Notes: a model not told the origin generated them from the sequence alone. Counted from the first letter of the stretch, positions 9,138 through 18,254 are shown. The stretch: 64,000 nt of DNA from Microbacterium sp. ProA8 (GCF_039905635.1 NZ_CP157000.1:3658001-3722000), one strand, 5' to 3'. Program-made: numbers and translations.

Positions 9138-9166
9138 GACGGATGCCGCGGGCCGCGGCATCCGTC
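9138..9166. terminator. Hairpin between the lipid-kinase gene and the convergent permease gene
   Basis: GACGGATGCCGCG (9138-9150) and CGCGGCATCCGTC (9154-9166) form a perfect 13-bp stem with a 3-nt loop, 5 nt after the stop at 9133. It lies between convergent genes and may work in both directions. The arms contain the GGATGCC word common in this genome. Confidence 0.75.
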
Positions 9167-9195
9167 AGCCATCGGTCGCTGAGCCCGCCGGGCGG

Positions 9196-10164
9196 TCAGC
9201 CCTTCACGGCGCCGCCGAGCCCCGCCGACCGCAGGAACACGGACTGGAACAGCAGGAACATCGCGATCGGGATGAGCGTCGCGATCGCGAGCGCCGCGAG
9301 GAACACGTCGAGCTCTGTCTGCGACTGCACCGCCGGCAGGCGCACCGACAGCGGCTGCACCGCCGGGTCGGGGAGCACCAGCATGGGCCAGAGGTAGTCC
9401 TTCCACGCGGCGATGATCGCGAACACCGACACGACGCCGAGGATCGGCTTCGACATCGGCAGGACGATCGACCAGAACAGCCGGAAGGGTCCGGCGCCGT
9501 CGGTCTTCGCGGCCTCGAAGACCTCGCGCGGCAGATTGTCGAAGAACCGCTTCACGAGCAGGATGTTGAAGGCGTTCGCACCCATGGGAAGCCACACCGC
9601 GAGGTAGTTGTTCAGGAGGCTCACGTCGCCCAGCAGCGGCGGGTTGACGATCGTGAGGTACAGCGGAACGAGCAGCACGATCCCGGGGATGAAGAGCGTC
9701 GCCAGCACGAGTGCGCTGAGCACCGGCGCGTAGCGAGGCCGCAGCACCGAGAGGGCGTACCCGGCGGTCGTCGCGATGAACAGCTGGGTGAACCACGCCC
9801 CGAGCGCGATCACGATCGTGTTGAAGAAGTACTGATCGATGTGGATGTCGTTCCACGCGGTCGACAGATTCTGCCAGTCGATGCCGTTCGGCCACAGCGC
9901 GAAAGGCTGCTGGAGGGTGTCCTGCGTGGGTGTCACGGCGGACTTCGCGAGCCACAGGATCGGACCGAGACCGGCGATGACGAGCGTCACGGTCAGGAAG
10001 ACGTGGGTCAGCGACATCCCGAAGCGCGTGCGCCGCTGGTGGCGCTCCGAATCCGAGACGATCGTGCGCTCGAAGCGGTCGTGCATGTCGCCGCGCCTGC
10101 CCCAGCGGCGCACGAGGCGCCGCATCTCCTCTCGGCGCGTCTCTCCGGCGATCGACGTGGTCAT
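9196..10164 (-). CDS. Carbohydrate ABC importer permease, MalG/AglG type
   Basis: 322 residues with six membrane helices. The inner-membrane EAA loop lies in REVFEAAKTDGAGPFRLFWS, which contacts the ATPase. The C-terminus GLGGAVKG is typical of CUT1 permeases. The N-terminal cytoplasmic stretch (about 50 residues, Arg-rich) is longer than usual. ATG at 10164 overlaps the stop of the partner permease (ATGA). It forms the pore with that partner for sugars delivered by the lipoprotein encoded upstream. The linked GH13 and LacI genes suggest alpha-glucosides. No ATPase gene is nearby. Confidence 0.93.
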   Translation of the reverse strand: MTTSIAGETRREEMRRLVRRWGRRGDMHDRFERTIVSDSERHQRRTRFGMSLTHVFLTVTLVIAGLGPILWLAKSAVTPTQDTLQQPFALWPNGIDWQNLSTAWNDIHIDQYFFNTIVIALGAWFTQLFIATTAGYALSVLRPRYAPVLSALVLATLFIPGIVLLVPLYLTIVNPPLLGDVSLLNNYLAVWLPMGANAFNILLVKRFFDNLPREVFEAAKTDGAGPFRLFWSIVLPMSKPILGVVSVFAIIAAWKDYLWPMLVLPDPAVQPLSVRLPAVQSQTELDVFLAALAIATLIPIAMFLLFQSVFLRSAGLGGAVKG

Positions 10165-11132
10165 GAGGTGCTCCAGCGGTTCGTGAGTTTGAAGTACAGC
10201 CATGACAGGACGGCGAGCACGATCGCGAGCAGCACCGACACCGCGGTCGCCTCGCCGTAGTCGCCTCCGAGGCTGTTGCGGAACGCCTTGTCGTAGATGT
10301 ACAGCAGGATCGTCTTGGTCGCGCCGGCCGGCCCGCCGCCGGTGAAGAGGAACGGTTCCAGAAACACCTGCGCGGTTGCGATGACCTGCAGGATCAGCAT
10401 GATGAAGAGGATGCCGCGCAGCTGCGGCAGTGTGACATGCCAGACCTTGCGCCAGATGCTCGCACCGTCGACCTCGGCCGCGTCGTACAACTCGGCCGGC
10501 ACCGACAGGAGCGCGGCGAGGTAGATGATGATCGACCCGCCGGCCGCCGCCCACGTCGCCTCGAGCACGAGCGACGGCATCGCCTGCACCGCCGACGAGA
10601 GCCACGGCTGCGGAGGGATGCCGACCCAGCCGAGCACCGTGTTGAAGACACCCGACGGATCGGCGCTGTAGAAGAACTTCCAGAGCAGCACCGCCACGAC
10701 CGGCGGGATCACGACGGGCAGGTAGGCGAGCGCTGAGTACAGCCCCTTGCCGCGGCGCACCTCGCTCATGAGCACCGCCATCAGCAGCGGCAGCGGAAAC
10801 CCGAACAGCAGCGCCAGCACCGCGAAGTACACGGTGTTGATGACCGCGCGTCCGAGTTCGGGGTCGGTGATCACCGCGACGTAGTTGTCGAAGCCGACCC
10901 ACTCCGCGACGATCAGGTTCGTCTTCTGCAGGCTCATGACCACCGACTGCACGATCGGCGACCACGAGAAGAAGAAGAACACGAACACCATCGGCAGCAC
11001 GAACAGCAGGTTCGCGAGGCCACCGCCGCGGTACCAGGTGAGCGGGGTGCGCCGGGCCCGTCGACGCGCGGGCGGCGCGGCGGGCGGTGGGGCGGCGGCG
11101 GGTGCCGGGCGCTCCGGGAGGGTCGCGGTCAT
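10161..11132 (-). CDS. Carbohydrate ABC importer permease, MalF/AglF type
   Basis: 323 residues, six membrane helices after a Pro/Ala/Arg-rich cytoplasmic head (residues 1-35). The EAA motif is AELYDAAEVDGASIWRKVWH. The first helix (LLFVLPMVFVFFFFSWSPIV) and LAYLPVVIPPVVAVLLWK match CUT1 permeases. Start ATG at 11132. Between it and the upstream binding-protein gene lie a dispersed repeat and a 14-bp hairpin, which probably lower permease expression relative to the binding protein. Confidence 0.93.
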   Translation of the reverse strand: MTATLPERPAPAAAPPPAAPPARRRARRTPLTWYRGGGLANLLFVLPMVFVFFFFSWSPIVQSVVMSLQKTNLIVAEWVGFDNYVAVITDPELGRAVINTVYFAVLALLFGFPLPLLMAVLMSEVRRGKGLYSALAYLPVVIPPVVAVLLWKFFYSADPSGVFNTVLGWVGIPPQPWLSSAVQAMPSLVLEATWAAAGGSIIIYLAALLSVPAELYDAAEVDGASIWRKVWHVTLPQLRGILFIMLILQVIATAQVFLEPFLFTGGGPAGATKTILLYIYDKAFRNSLGGDYGEATAVSVLLAIVLAVLSWLYFKLTNRWSTS

Positions 11133-11166
11133 CGTCGGCCTTTGCTGTGGGTGTTGTGCGGATGTC

Positions 11167-11270
11167 CGGGGCGTTTCGTCTCGCTTCGCTCGCTCAACGA
11201 CCGAGTCCTCCGAGGAACGAGCGAGGATTCCGGTCGTTGAGCGAGCGAGGAACGAGCGAGACGAAACGAG
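11167..11270. repeat. Dispersed palindromic element, halves in outward order
   Basis: GCGTTTCGTCTCGC...CAACGACCG comes first, then CGGTCGTTGAGCGAGCG...GACGAAACG: the opposite half order to the copies at 5223. It lies inside an operon, between the binding-protein and permease genes. Confidence 0.8.
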
Positions 11271-11277
11271 TTCGGGA

Positions 11278-11315
11278 GATGCCGCGGCCCGGCGGCGAGG
11301 TCGGGCCGCGGCATC
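11278..11315 (-). terminator. Hairpin between binding-protein gene and permease genes
   Basis: GATGCCGCGGCCCG (11278-11291) and CGGGCCGCGGCATC (11302-11315) give a perfect 14-bp stem with a 10-nt loop, 12 nt after the binding-protein stop. Such hairpins inside sugar importer operons usually act as partial terminators or 3' stabilisers of the binding-protein message. Confidence 0.65.
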
Positions 11316-11327
11316 CGGAATCCGCTG

Positions 11328-12698
11328 CTACTCGTCGAGCAGCGCCTGGGCGTCCGTCTGAGCCTGCGCCAGCAGAGCGTCGATGTCGGCGTTCTCGTCG
11401 GTGAGGACCGTCTGGACGACCGTGTCGAGGAGAGCGTAGACCTCCTGCGTCTTCGCCTTCGCCTCACCGACCGGGGTCTGATCCCAGATCGCGTCGGTGA
11501 ACGGCGTCATCTGGTCGCGCGGGACGTTGATGTACGGCTCGATCCACGTCAGCGACTCGTCGTAGAGTTCACGGCTCAGCACCGGAAGCAGCGGCGTGCC
11601 GACCGCCTGGTCCGACTCGCTCAGCGCCTTGGCGTCGGCGACCGCCGCGTCCTCGTCGAGGAGCTTCTGCATGTAGTACCAGTCGATCCACGTGATGCCG
11701 GCGGCCTTGGTCTCGTCGTCGATCGTCGGGCTCATGACCGCGATGTCGCCGCCGCCCAGCGGGCCGGCGTCGTCGCCCTCGAGCGGCAGCACCGTGATGC
11801 CGTAGACGTCGGGGTCGAGGCCGAAGTCGCGCACGAGCGCCGTGTAGATGTCGGACCCCGTGGTGTACATGCCCACGTTGCCGGCCGCGAACTCCTGGTT
11901 GATCGTGCCCCAGTCGAGGTCGACCTTGGACCCGAACGAGTTGTCCTCCCACTTCAGTGCGTGCAGGAACTCCAGCGCGGCCTTGGTCGCGTCGTTGTCG
12001 ATCGTCGACTCGGCGGTGCCGTCGGGGTTGTCGGTCTGGGTGCGCCCGCCGCGCGCCGCGGTCGCGACGGTCAACTGCCACCCGCCGGTGTTGTTGGTCG
12101 CCATCTGCGAGTAGCCGGCCTTGCCGGTCGCGTCCGTGATCTGCTGGGCGTACTCACGGACCTCGTCCCAGGTCGTGGGCGGCGAATCCGGATCGAGACC
12201 GGCGGCCTCGAACAGCTCCCGGTTGTACGAGAGCGCGTTGGCGTAGGCCTGGCGCGGGAAGCCGTAGTAGTGGCCGTCGGCGCCGGTGACCGCGTCGAGG
12301 ATGATGGGGTTGAAGCTGTCGGTGTAGCCCAGCTCCTCCATCTCGTCGGTGACGTCCATGAGCTGGTCGTTCTCGAGCAGCGTCTTGGCATCGGTGAACG
12401 GCACGGTGAACACGTCGGGAAGGCTGCCGCCGGCGAGCTGCACGGCGAAGGTGGGCCCCTCCCACTCGTACTCGACACCGATGATGTCGATGTCGGGGTG
12501 CTCCTCCTCGAACTGCTTCTCCTGCTCGGCGAACGCCTCGTAGGCGGCTTCGTCGGCGCCGGGCGGGAACGTCGCGACGCGCAGCTCGGTCTTTCCGCTG
12601 CTGTTGTCGTCGCCGCCGGCTGCCGAACAGCCGACGAGCGCGCCGACCGTCGCCGCTGCGGCGACACCGGCGAGCAGGACCCTTGCTGGTGACTTCAT
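11328..12698 (-). CDS. Sugar-binding lipoprotein of CUT1 ABC importer (alpha-glucoside type)
   Basis: 456 residues. A lipoprotein signal ends in the lipobox LVGC (Cys24) and is followed by a Ser/Gly/Asp-rich tether. The two-lobed solute-binding fold (SBP_bac_1) starts at LRVATFPPG, with aromatic residues such as WEGPTF and GGWQL. Start ATG at 12698 is set by AAAGGAAAGACG upstream. The lipoprotein captures oligosaccharide outside the membrane for the permeases at 9196-11132. Its gene follows the GH13 alpha-glucosidase with a gap of only 28 bp, so maltooligosaccharides, trehalose or similar alpha-glucosides are likely substrates (inference). Confidence 0.92.
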   Translation of the reverse strand: MKSPARVLLAGVAAAATVGALVGCSAAGGDDNSSGKTELRVATFPPGADEAAYEAFAEQEKQFEEEHPDIDIIGVEYEWEGPTFAVQLAGGSLPDVFTVPFTDAKTLLENDQLMDVTDEMEELGYTDSFNPIILDAVTGADGHYYGFPRQAYANALSYNRELFEAAGLDPDSPPTTWDEVREYAQQITDATGKAGYSQMATNNTGGWQLTVATAARGGRTQTDNPDGTAESTIDNDATKAALEFLHALKWEDNSFGSKVDLDWGTINQEFAAGNVGMYTTGSDIYTALVRDFGLDPDVYGITVLPLEGDDAGPLGGGDIAVMSPTIDDETKAAGITWIDWYYMQKLLDEDAAVADAKALSESDQAVGTPLLPVLSRELYDESLTWIEPYINVPRDQMTPFTDAIWDQTPVGEAKAKTQEVYALLDTVVQTVLTDENADIDALLAQAQTDAQALLDE

Positions 12699-12726
12699 CG
12701 TCTTTCCTTTCTGGGGGAGTTCCGCG

Positions 12727-14493
12727 TCAGCCTCTCGACGCGGACTGCTCCGGATTGATGGTGGTGCGTGCGGGGTGAGGGACGTCGGCGGAGGGCTCGA
12801 GCCGCAGCCACGCCGCGGCATCGCCCGGCAGCAGCCCGCCCTCGAGCGCCGTGCTCGAAAGGAGTACCGTCGCGCCGGGGGGCAGCGCGACCGGGTCTTC
12901 ACCGGTGTTGACGATGCACGCGAAGCGATCGCCACGCCGGAAGGCGAGGATGTCGACGGGACGCGCACCCGGCGGCGAGGCGGTGGCCGCCGGCGCGTCG
13001 TCCCACCACTCGAGGGGCCCGTCGCCCAGCTCGGGCAGCTCGCGCCGCAGGCGCAGCGCGCTCCGGTACAGGTTCAGGGTCGACGCCGGATCGGCCTCCT
13101 GGGCGGCGACGGTGAGCGCACCCCACCCCTCGGGCTGCGGCAGCCACGTGGACGTGGCGTCCGGGCTGAAGCCGAACGGTGCGTGGTCGCCGGCCCATGG
13201 CAGCGGGACGCGGCATCCGTCCCTTCCGGGATCCGTCCCGCCGGAGCGGAAGTGCATCGGATCCTCGATCAGCTCGAGCGGCAGGTCCTCGACCTCGGGG
13301 AGCCCGAGCTCGTCGCCCTGATAGATGTACAGGCTGCCGGGGAGGGCCGCGACCAGCAGCGCCGCCGCGCGAGCCCGGTGCAGGCCGAGCTCGGGATCGG
13401 TGGGCACGCCGAAGCGCTTCTTCAGGAAGGCGAACGCGGTGTCTTCGCGCCCGTACCTGGTGACCGGGCGGGTGACGTCATGGTTGCTGAGCACCCACGT
13501 CGAAGGTGCGCCGACGGGTGCGTGAGCCTCGAGCGTCGCGGTGATCGAGTCGCGGAAGGATGCCGCCCCCCACGGTCGCGCCAGGAAGTCGAAGTTGAAC
13601 GCGGTGTGCATCTCGTCGGGCCGCAGGTAGTTCGTGAATCGCACGATGTCGGGCACCCAGATCTCGCCCACGAGCACACGGGTACCCGGGTAGGAGTCGG
13701 CGATCGCACGCCACGACCGGTACACGTCATGCAGCTCGTCGCGATCCTCCGTCGGGTGCTGCCCAGGCCCGTGCTTGTCGCCGACCTCCGGCAGGTCGGC
13801 ATCCTTGATCAGCAGCGCCGCCGAGTCGATCCGCACACCGGCGACGCCACGGTCGAACCAGAACCGCAGGATGTCCTCGTGCTCGCGCCGCACATCGGGG
13901 TGGTTCCAGTTGAGGTCCGGCTGCTCGGGAGTGAACATGTGGAGGTACCACTCCCCCGCGGTTCCGTCGGCGTTCGTGGTGCGCGTCCACGTCTCGCCCT
14001 GGAAGCTCGAGACCCAGTGCGTCGGGATCTCGTCGCCGTTCTCCCCCTTGCCCGGGTGGAACCAGAAGCGCTCCCGCTCGGGGCTGCCCGGCCCGGCGGC
14101 GAGCGCGGCCTGGAACCACGGGTGCTGATCCGAGATGTGGTTCGGCACCACGTCGATGATGGTGCGGATGCCGAGGGCCAATGCCTCCTGGATCAGCAGC
14201 TCCGCCTCTTCGAGCGTGCCGAAGCGCGGGTCGATGTCGCGGTAGTCCTGCACGTCGTAGCCGCCGTCCGCCAGCGGGCTCGGGTACCAGGGGTTGAACC
14301 AGATGGCGTCGACGCCGAGGTCCTTGAGATAGCCGAGGTGCGCCCGCACCCCCGCCAGGTCGCCGGTGCCGTCGCCGTTCCCGTCCGCGAAGCTGCGGAC
14401 GTAGACCTGGTAGATGACGGCCGACCGCCACCACAGCGGGTTGTCGCTCGCGGGAACGGCTCGTTCGTCGCGGGTGAGGACCTCGGTGTCCAC
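12727..14493 (-). CDS. GH13 alpha-glucosidase (oligo-alpha-glucosidase type)
   Basis: 588 residues. The four GH13 regions are visible: DVVPNH, GVRIDSAALL (nucleophile D223), LVGEIW (acid/base E277) and LSNHDV (D339). The substrate loop GGYDVQDYRDIDPRFGT is that of oligo-1,6-glucosidase/alpha-glucosidase subfamilies, which cleave short alpha-glucans to glucose. No signal peptide, so it acts on imported sugar. Start GTG at 14493 follows GAGGAG. It is the first gene of the importer operon and has its own promoter about 40 nt upstream. Exact linkage preference (1,4, 1,6 or sucrose) cannot be read from sequence. Confidence 0.92.
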   Translation of the reverse strand: MDTEVLTRDERAVPASDNPLWWRSAVIYQVYVRSFADGNGDGTGDLAGVRAHLGYLKDLGVDAIWFNPWYPSPLADGGYDVQDYRDIDPRFGTLEEAELLIQEALALGIRTIIDVVPNHISDQHPWFQAALAAGPGSPERERFWFHPGKGENGDEIPTHWVSSFQGETWTRTTNADGTAGEWYLHMFTPEQPDLNWNHPDVRREHEDILRFWFDRGVAGVRIDSAALLIKDADLPEVGDKHGPGQHPTEDRDELHDVYRSWRAIADSYPGTRVLVGEIWVPDIVRFTNYLRPDEMHTAFNFDFLARPWGAASFRDSITATLEAHAPVGAPSTWVLSNHDVTRPVTRYGREDTAFAFLKKRFGVPTDPELGLHRARAAALLVAALPGSLYIYQGDELGLPEVEDLPLELIEDPMHFRSGGTDPGRDGCRVPLPWAGDHAPFGFSPDATSTWLPQPEGWGALTVAAQEADPASTLNLYRSALRLRRELPELGDGPLEWWDDAPAATASPPGARPVDILAFRRGDRFACIVNTGEDPVALPPGATVLLSSTALEGGLLPGDAAAWLRLEPSADVPHPARTTINPEQSASRG

Positions 14494-14531
14494 GTGACTC
14501 CTCGTCGATGGGGAAAGGGATCGATGCGACG

Positions 14532-14560
14532 AATGTATTCCGCGGACGGCTTGAGTGCAA
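14532..14560 (-). promoter_or_regulatory. Promoter of the GH13 and importer operon
   Basis: On the minus strand -35 TTGCAC (14560-14555) and -10 TACATT (14537-14532) are separated by 17 nt, close to the sigma-70-type consensus. TTGCATAATTCTG just upstream carries a CTTGCA half-site like the one at the LacI gene promoter, so the LacI at 14933-15937 may control it. Transcription would start near 14525. Confidence 0.6.
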
Positions 14561-14701
14561 CTCTTCGACAGAATTATGCAAGATCACGATTGAGCATCGG
14601 GTTCGGTTGTGATCGGGTGACCGCTGCGCGGATCATCCTCCGGCGCGCGTCCCGCTCCGACGACTCGTCGACGTCGACTTCGTCGGCGGCGACTTCGTCG
14701 C

Positions 14702-14752
14702 GGCGCCCGCCAATCCCGAGCCCGCGCGCTCTACGGATGATCCCGCTCCGCT
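14702..14752. repeat. Second dispersed repeat family, copy A
   Basis: About 51 bp (core TCCCGAGCCCGCGCGCTCT, then ATCCCGCTCCGCT) that recurs reverse-complemented at 19386-19437 with a few mismatches. Part of the 14494-14932 gap between LacI and GH13 genes, which holds a promoter and repeats but no gene. Confidence 0.7.
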
Positions 14753-14798
14753 GGCTCCGCGCCGGGTGCAGGCGCTCGGGTGCGGGAGCCCTCGACCC

Positions 14799-14911
14799 CG
14801 GTCGTTGAGCGAGCGAGGAACGAGCGAGACGAAACGCCCTGGACACGACGCCGCAGCGAGGCTTGAGGCGTTTCGTCTTCGGGCGCCAGAGCGCCCTCCG
14901 CTCAACGACCG
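14799..14911. repeat. Dispersed palindromic element
   Basis: CGGTCGTTGAGCGAGCGAGG...GACGAAACGC followed by GCGTTTCGTCTTCGGGCGCC...CTCAACGACCG. The right half is a variant (GGGCGCCAGAGCGCCCTCCG in place of the usual CTCGTTCCTCGC). It begins just beyond the LacI stop and could terminate that gene. Confidence 0.8.
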
Positions 14912-14932
14912 GGTGTGTCGCCGAACGCGGGC

Positions 14933-15937
14933 TCAGGCGGCGGGGCCGGTGGAGGCGCGCAGCACGAGTTCGGGCTCGAACAGGAGCTCGTCGCCGGGCT
15001 CGGTCGTTCCGGCGATCTGGGAGAGCAGGAGCTCGATGACGGTGCGCCCCATCGACTCGATCGGCTGGCGGACGGTCGTGAGCGGAGGCTCGGTGCAGCT
15101 CATGAGGAACGAGTCGTCGAAGCCCACGACGCTGACGTCGCCCGGCACGCGGAGGCCATGACGACGCGCGGCGCGCACGGCACCGAGGGCGAGGGGATCG
15201 CTGGCGCACACGATCGCGGTCGCGCCGGCGGCGAAGAGGCGCGAGGCCCCTGCCTGACCCGATTCGAGGGAGTACAGACCGCGCACCACGAGGGAGTCTT
15301 CGAGTGGTGTGCCGAGTCGCTCCAGGAGCGGCCGGGCGGCGGCGAGCTTGCGCTGCGAGGGGATGTGGTCGAGCGGACCGAGCAGCAGTCCGATGCGGCG
15401 ATGGCCCAGCTGATGGAGGTGCTGGATCGCCTGCTCTGCGGCCGCTCCGTCGTCGGTCGAGACCGTGGCGAAGTCGAGGGCGTCGATGCGCGCGTTCACC
15501 AGCACGGTCGGCAGGTGCACCTGCCGCAGGCGCTCGTAGTGCTCGTGCGCGGCATCCGCCTGACTGTAATTGCCCCCGAGGAAGATCACCCCCGACACCT
15601 GCTGCTGCAGCAGCAGGTCGATGTAGTCCGACTCGGTGATGCCGCCCGCGTTCTGCGTGCACAGCAGCGGCGTGTAGCCGTTCTGCGTCAGGCCGCCCCC
15701 GATGATCTCGGCGAGCGCAGGAAAGATCGGGTTCTGCAGTTCGGGCAGCACCAGGCCGACGAGCCGGGCTCGTTCGCCACGGAGCTTCGTCGGACGCTCG
15801 TAGCCGAGCACGTCGAGAGCGGTGAGCACGGCCTGCCGCGTGGCATCGGACACTCCGGGCTTGTCGTTGAGCACGCGACTGACGGTCGCTTCGCTGACCC
15901 CGACCTTGCGCGCCACTTCGGCGAGACGCTTCGACAT
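14933..15937 (-). CDS. LacI family transcriptional regulator (alpha-glucoside locus)
   Basis: 334 residues. The N-terminal helix-turn-helix and hinge (LAEVARKVGVSEATVSRVLN) are followed by a periplasmic-binding-protein-like sensor domain (GLVLPELQNPIFPALAEII, VVGFDDSFLMSC, LTTVRQPIESMG). Start is ATG at 15937: -10 TACACT ends 6 nt before it, giving a leaderless mRNA. The longer frame to 16009 would add 24 unrelated residues. It probably represses itself and the downstream GH13-importer operon; a GCAAG-AA-CTTGC operator overlaps its own promoter. The effector is likely an imported alpha-glucoside (inference from context). Confidence 0.93.
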   Translation of the reverse strand: MSKRLAEVARKVGVSEATVSRVLNDKPGVSDATRQAVLTALDVLGYERPTKLRGERARLVGLVLPELQNPIFPALAEIIGGGLTQNGYTPLLCTQNAGGITESDYIDLLLQQQVSGVIFLGGNYSQADAAHEHYERLRQVHLPTVLVNARIDALDFATVSTDDGAAAEQAIQHLHQLGHRRIGLLLGPLDHIPSQRKLAAARPLLERLGTPLEDSLVVRGLYSLESGQAGASRLFAAGATAIVCASDPLALGAVRAARRHGLRVPGDVSVVGFDDSFLMSCTEPPLTTVRQPIESMGRTVIELLLSQIAGTTEPGDELLFEPELVLRASTGPAA

Positions 15938-15943
15938 GCGCTC

Positions 15944-15962
15944 AGTGTACGCAAGAACTTGC
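15944..15962 (-). promoter_or_regulatory. -10 box and LacI operator of the lacI-type gene
   Basis: GCAAGAACTTGC (15951-15962) is an inverted repeat with a 2-nt centre. It directly abuts the minus-strand -10 TACACT (15949-15944). Further GCAAG half-sites lie at 15971-15985. The placement fits autorepression. Confidence 0.55.
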
Positions 15963-16055
15963 AGGATTCCGCAAGCACGCGCAAGCGATGAACGCCGATC
16001 CACCGGCACCTGTCAAGACCGCCGTGCCGGTGCGCTCGCGCGGCAGGATGGCGGC

Positions 16056-17411
16056 ATGCCCGGTCCCTCGATCGTCTGGTTCCGCGACGATCTGCGCCTC
16101 GCCGACAACCCTGCACTCCGCGCAGCGCTCGATCGCGGTGAGCCCGTGATCGCGCTGTACGTGCTCGACGAGGAGAGTCCCGGCATCCGTCCCCTCGGCG
16201 GCGCCGCCCGCTGGTGGCTGCACCACTCCCTCGCCTCGCTCGGCGACCGGCTGCGCGAGCGTGGCGGCACCCTGGTGCTGAGGCGGGGTCCTGCCGATCG
16301 TGTGGTGCGCGAGACGGTGACGGATGCCGCGGCCGGCGCCGTCTTCTGGAACCGGCGCTACGGCGGGCCCGAGCGCGAGGTCGACGCCGGCCTCAAGTCC
16401 GCGCTCCGGGACGACGGCGTCGAGGTGGCCTCGTTCGCGGCGTCGCTGCTCTTCGAACCGTGGACCGTGAAGACCGGTGCCGGTACGCCGTTCTCGGTGT
16501 TCACGCCCTTCTGGCGCGCCTGCCTCGCGCTCCCCGCACCGCGCGCGCCGCTGCCCGAGCCGCGCGAGGTCGGTGGACCGCGCCGGGCTCCGGCATCCGA
16601 TTCCCTCGACGAGTGGGCGCTGCTGCCCACGCGGCCCGACTGGGCGTCCGGACTGCGCGAGACGTGGGAGCCGGGCGAGCCCGCCGCACGCCGGCGGCTG
16701 CACGAGTTCCTGCACGACGACCTCGCGCACTACGACCGTGCGAGGGATGAGCCGTCGGCCGGTGCGACCTCGCTGCTGTCGCCACGCCTGCGCTGGGGCG
16801 AGCTCAGCCCGCACACGGTGTGGCACGAGACCGTCGCGGCCGGAGAGGGAGGCAGGTTTCTCTCCGAGCTCGGGTGGCGCGAGTTCGCGTGGCACGTCCT
16901 CTTCCACCACCCCGACCTCGCGACCCGCAACCTGCGGCGGGAGTTCGACGCGTTCCCGTGGCCCCGTCTGAAGCCGACCCACCTCGACGCCTGGCAGCGC
17001 GGCCGCACCGGCGTCGCCCTCGTCGACGCGGGCATGCGGGAGCTGTGGCACACCGGATACATGCACAACCGGGTGCGCATGGTCGCGGCATCCTTCCTCG
17101 TCAAGAACCTGCTCATCGACTGGCGGCGCGGCGAGGAGTGGTTCTGGGACACCCTCGTCGACGCCGACGGTGCCAACAACCCGTTCAACTGGCAGTGGGT
17201 GGCGGGGTCGGGCGCGGACGCGGCGCCATACTTCCGCATCTTCAACCCGCAGCTGCAGGCGAAGAAGTTCGACGCCGACGGACGCTACGTGCGCGAATGG
17301 GCGCCCGAGCACCTCGACGAGCGGCCGCCCGAGCCGATCGTCGATCTGGGCGACACGCGGAGGGCCGCGCTCGACGCGTACGAGCACGTCAAGCGCACCC
17401 CCCGCGGCTGA
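16056..17411 (+). CDS. phrB: Deoxyribodipyrimidine photolyase (class I CPD type)
   Basis: 451 residues. The N-terminal antenna domain begins SIVWFRDDLRLADNPAL and the C-terminal FAD domain carries LGWREFAWHVLFHHPDL, DAGMRELWHTGYMHNRVRM and FNWQWVAGSGADAAPYFRIF. These FAD and DNA-lesion-binding residues and the tryptophans for electron transfer are intact. The enzyme splits UV-induced pyrimidine dimers using light. Start ATG at 16056 lies 6 nt after CAGGAT, so it may be leaderless; the frame upstream is not conserved. It is divergent from the LacI gene and appears monocistronic. Confidence 0.94.
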   Translation: MPGPSIVWFRDDLRLADNPALRAALDRGEPVIALYVLDEESPGIRPLGGAARWWLHHSLASLGDRLRERGGTLVLRRGPADRVVRETVTDAAAGAVFWNRRYGGPEREVDAGLKSALRDDGVEVASFAASLLFEPWTVKTGAGTPFSVFTPFWRACLALPAPRAPLPEPREVGGPRRAPASDSLDEWALLPTRPDWASGLRETWEPGEPAARRRLHEFLHDDLAHYDRARDEPSAGATSLLSPRLRWGELSPHTVWHETVAAGEGGRFLSELGWREFAWHVLFHHPDLATRNLRREFDAFPWPRLKPTHLDAWQRGRTGVALVDAGMRELWHTGYMHNRVRMVAASFLVKNLLIDWRRGEEWFWDTLVDADGANNPFNWQWVAGSGADAAPYFRIFNPQLQAKKFDADGRYVREWAPEHLDERPPEPIVDLGDTRRAALDAYEHVKRTPRG

Positions 17412-17503
17412 GTCGGCGCCCGTGATCCGGGCGTGGCCTCTCGGTTTCGCGCGTCGGACCCGCGCCGGGAATTCGCGCGCCGCCACCGGAGTTGCCGACC
17501 GTC

Positions 17504-18145
17504 ATGACAACGATCGGAATCATCGGTGCAGGACACATCGGCAGCGCGCTCGCCCGCGCCTTCTCGGGACTCGGCTACGACGTCGTGATCGCCAACTCGC
17601 GCGGGCCTGAGAGCCTGGCCGGCCTGGTCGCCGAGCTCGGACCGAAGGTCACCGCCGCGAGCGCCGTCGACGCGGCCACTGCCGGCGACATCGCCGTGGT
17701 GACCGTGCCGCTCAAGTCGCTGAAGGATCTGCCGGTCGAGCCTCTCTCCGGCAAGATCGTGCTCGACACCATCAACTACTACTTCGAGCGCGACGGGCAC
17801 ATCGACGCCCTCGACCGCGGTGAGGCCACGACGTCCGGCCTCGTGCAGTCGCACCTTCCGGCTTCGAAGGTCGTGAAGGCGTTCAACCAGATCCTCGCCG
17901 CAGACATCAACACCACGGGGCTGCCCGCGGGCACCCCGAACCGTCGCGCCCTCGGCACCGCGAGCGACCACGAGGACGCCGTCGAGCTCGTGACGGGCAT
18001 CTACGACGCCCTCGGATTCGACACCGTGAGCGCCGGACCGCTCAGCGAGTCGTGGCGGCTCGAGCGCGACCGGCCCGCGTACACGGCGCGCCAGACCGCC
18101 GCAGAGCTGCGCGAGAACCTCGCGCAGGGCAACCGCCTCCCTTGA
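17504..18145 (+). CDS. NADPH-dependent F420 reductase-like / NAD(P)-binding protein
   Basis: 213 residues. The Rossmann motif TTIGIIGAGHIGSALARAF is at the N-terminus, followed by VVIANSRGPESL (NADP-type arginine after the second strand) and a C-terminal part like F420H2:NADP+ oxidoreductases (VKAFNQILAADI, then RRALGTASDHEDA). Family members pass hydride between NADPH and F420 or reduce related substrates. Start ATG at 17504; a TTG at 17492 is less likely. A repeat follows it. It lies one gene away from an LLM-type oxidoreductase and not far from a PPOX protein, both families that include F420 users, but nothing proves it uses F420. Confidence 0.8.
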   Translation: MTTIGIIGAGHIGSALARAFSGLGYDVVIANSRGPESLAGLVAELGPKVTAASAVDAATAGDIAVVTVPLKSLKDLPVEPLSGKIVLDTINYYFERDGHIDALDRGEATTSGLVQSHLPASKVVKAFNQILAADINTTGLPAGTPNRRALGTASDHEDAVELVTGIYDALGFDTVSAGPLSESWRLERDRPAYTARQTAAELRENLAQGNRLP

Positions 18146-18152
18146 CCCGCCA

Positions 18153-18254
18153 CGGTCGTTGAGCGAGCGAGGAACGAGCGAGACGAAACGCCCAGAGCCC
18201 AGCACTGACCCTGGACTCAACGCGTTTCGTCTCGCTTCGCTCGCTCAACGACCG
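18153..18254. repeat. Dispersed palindromic element
   Basis: CGGTCGTTGAGCGAGCGAGGAACGAG...GACGAAACGC, a short spacer (CCAGAGCCCAGCACTG...), then the reverse complement ending in CAACGACCG. It begins 8 bp after the reductase stop and may terminate that transcript. Confidence 0.85.

Noticed and set aside
12727..14493. Trehalose synthase for the GH13 gene
   Set aside because: The conserved blocks and length fit oligo-alpha-glucosidases; no maltokinase fusion or neighbour is present.
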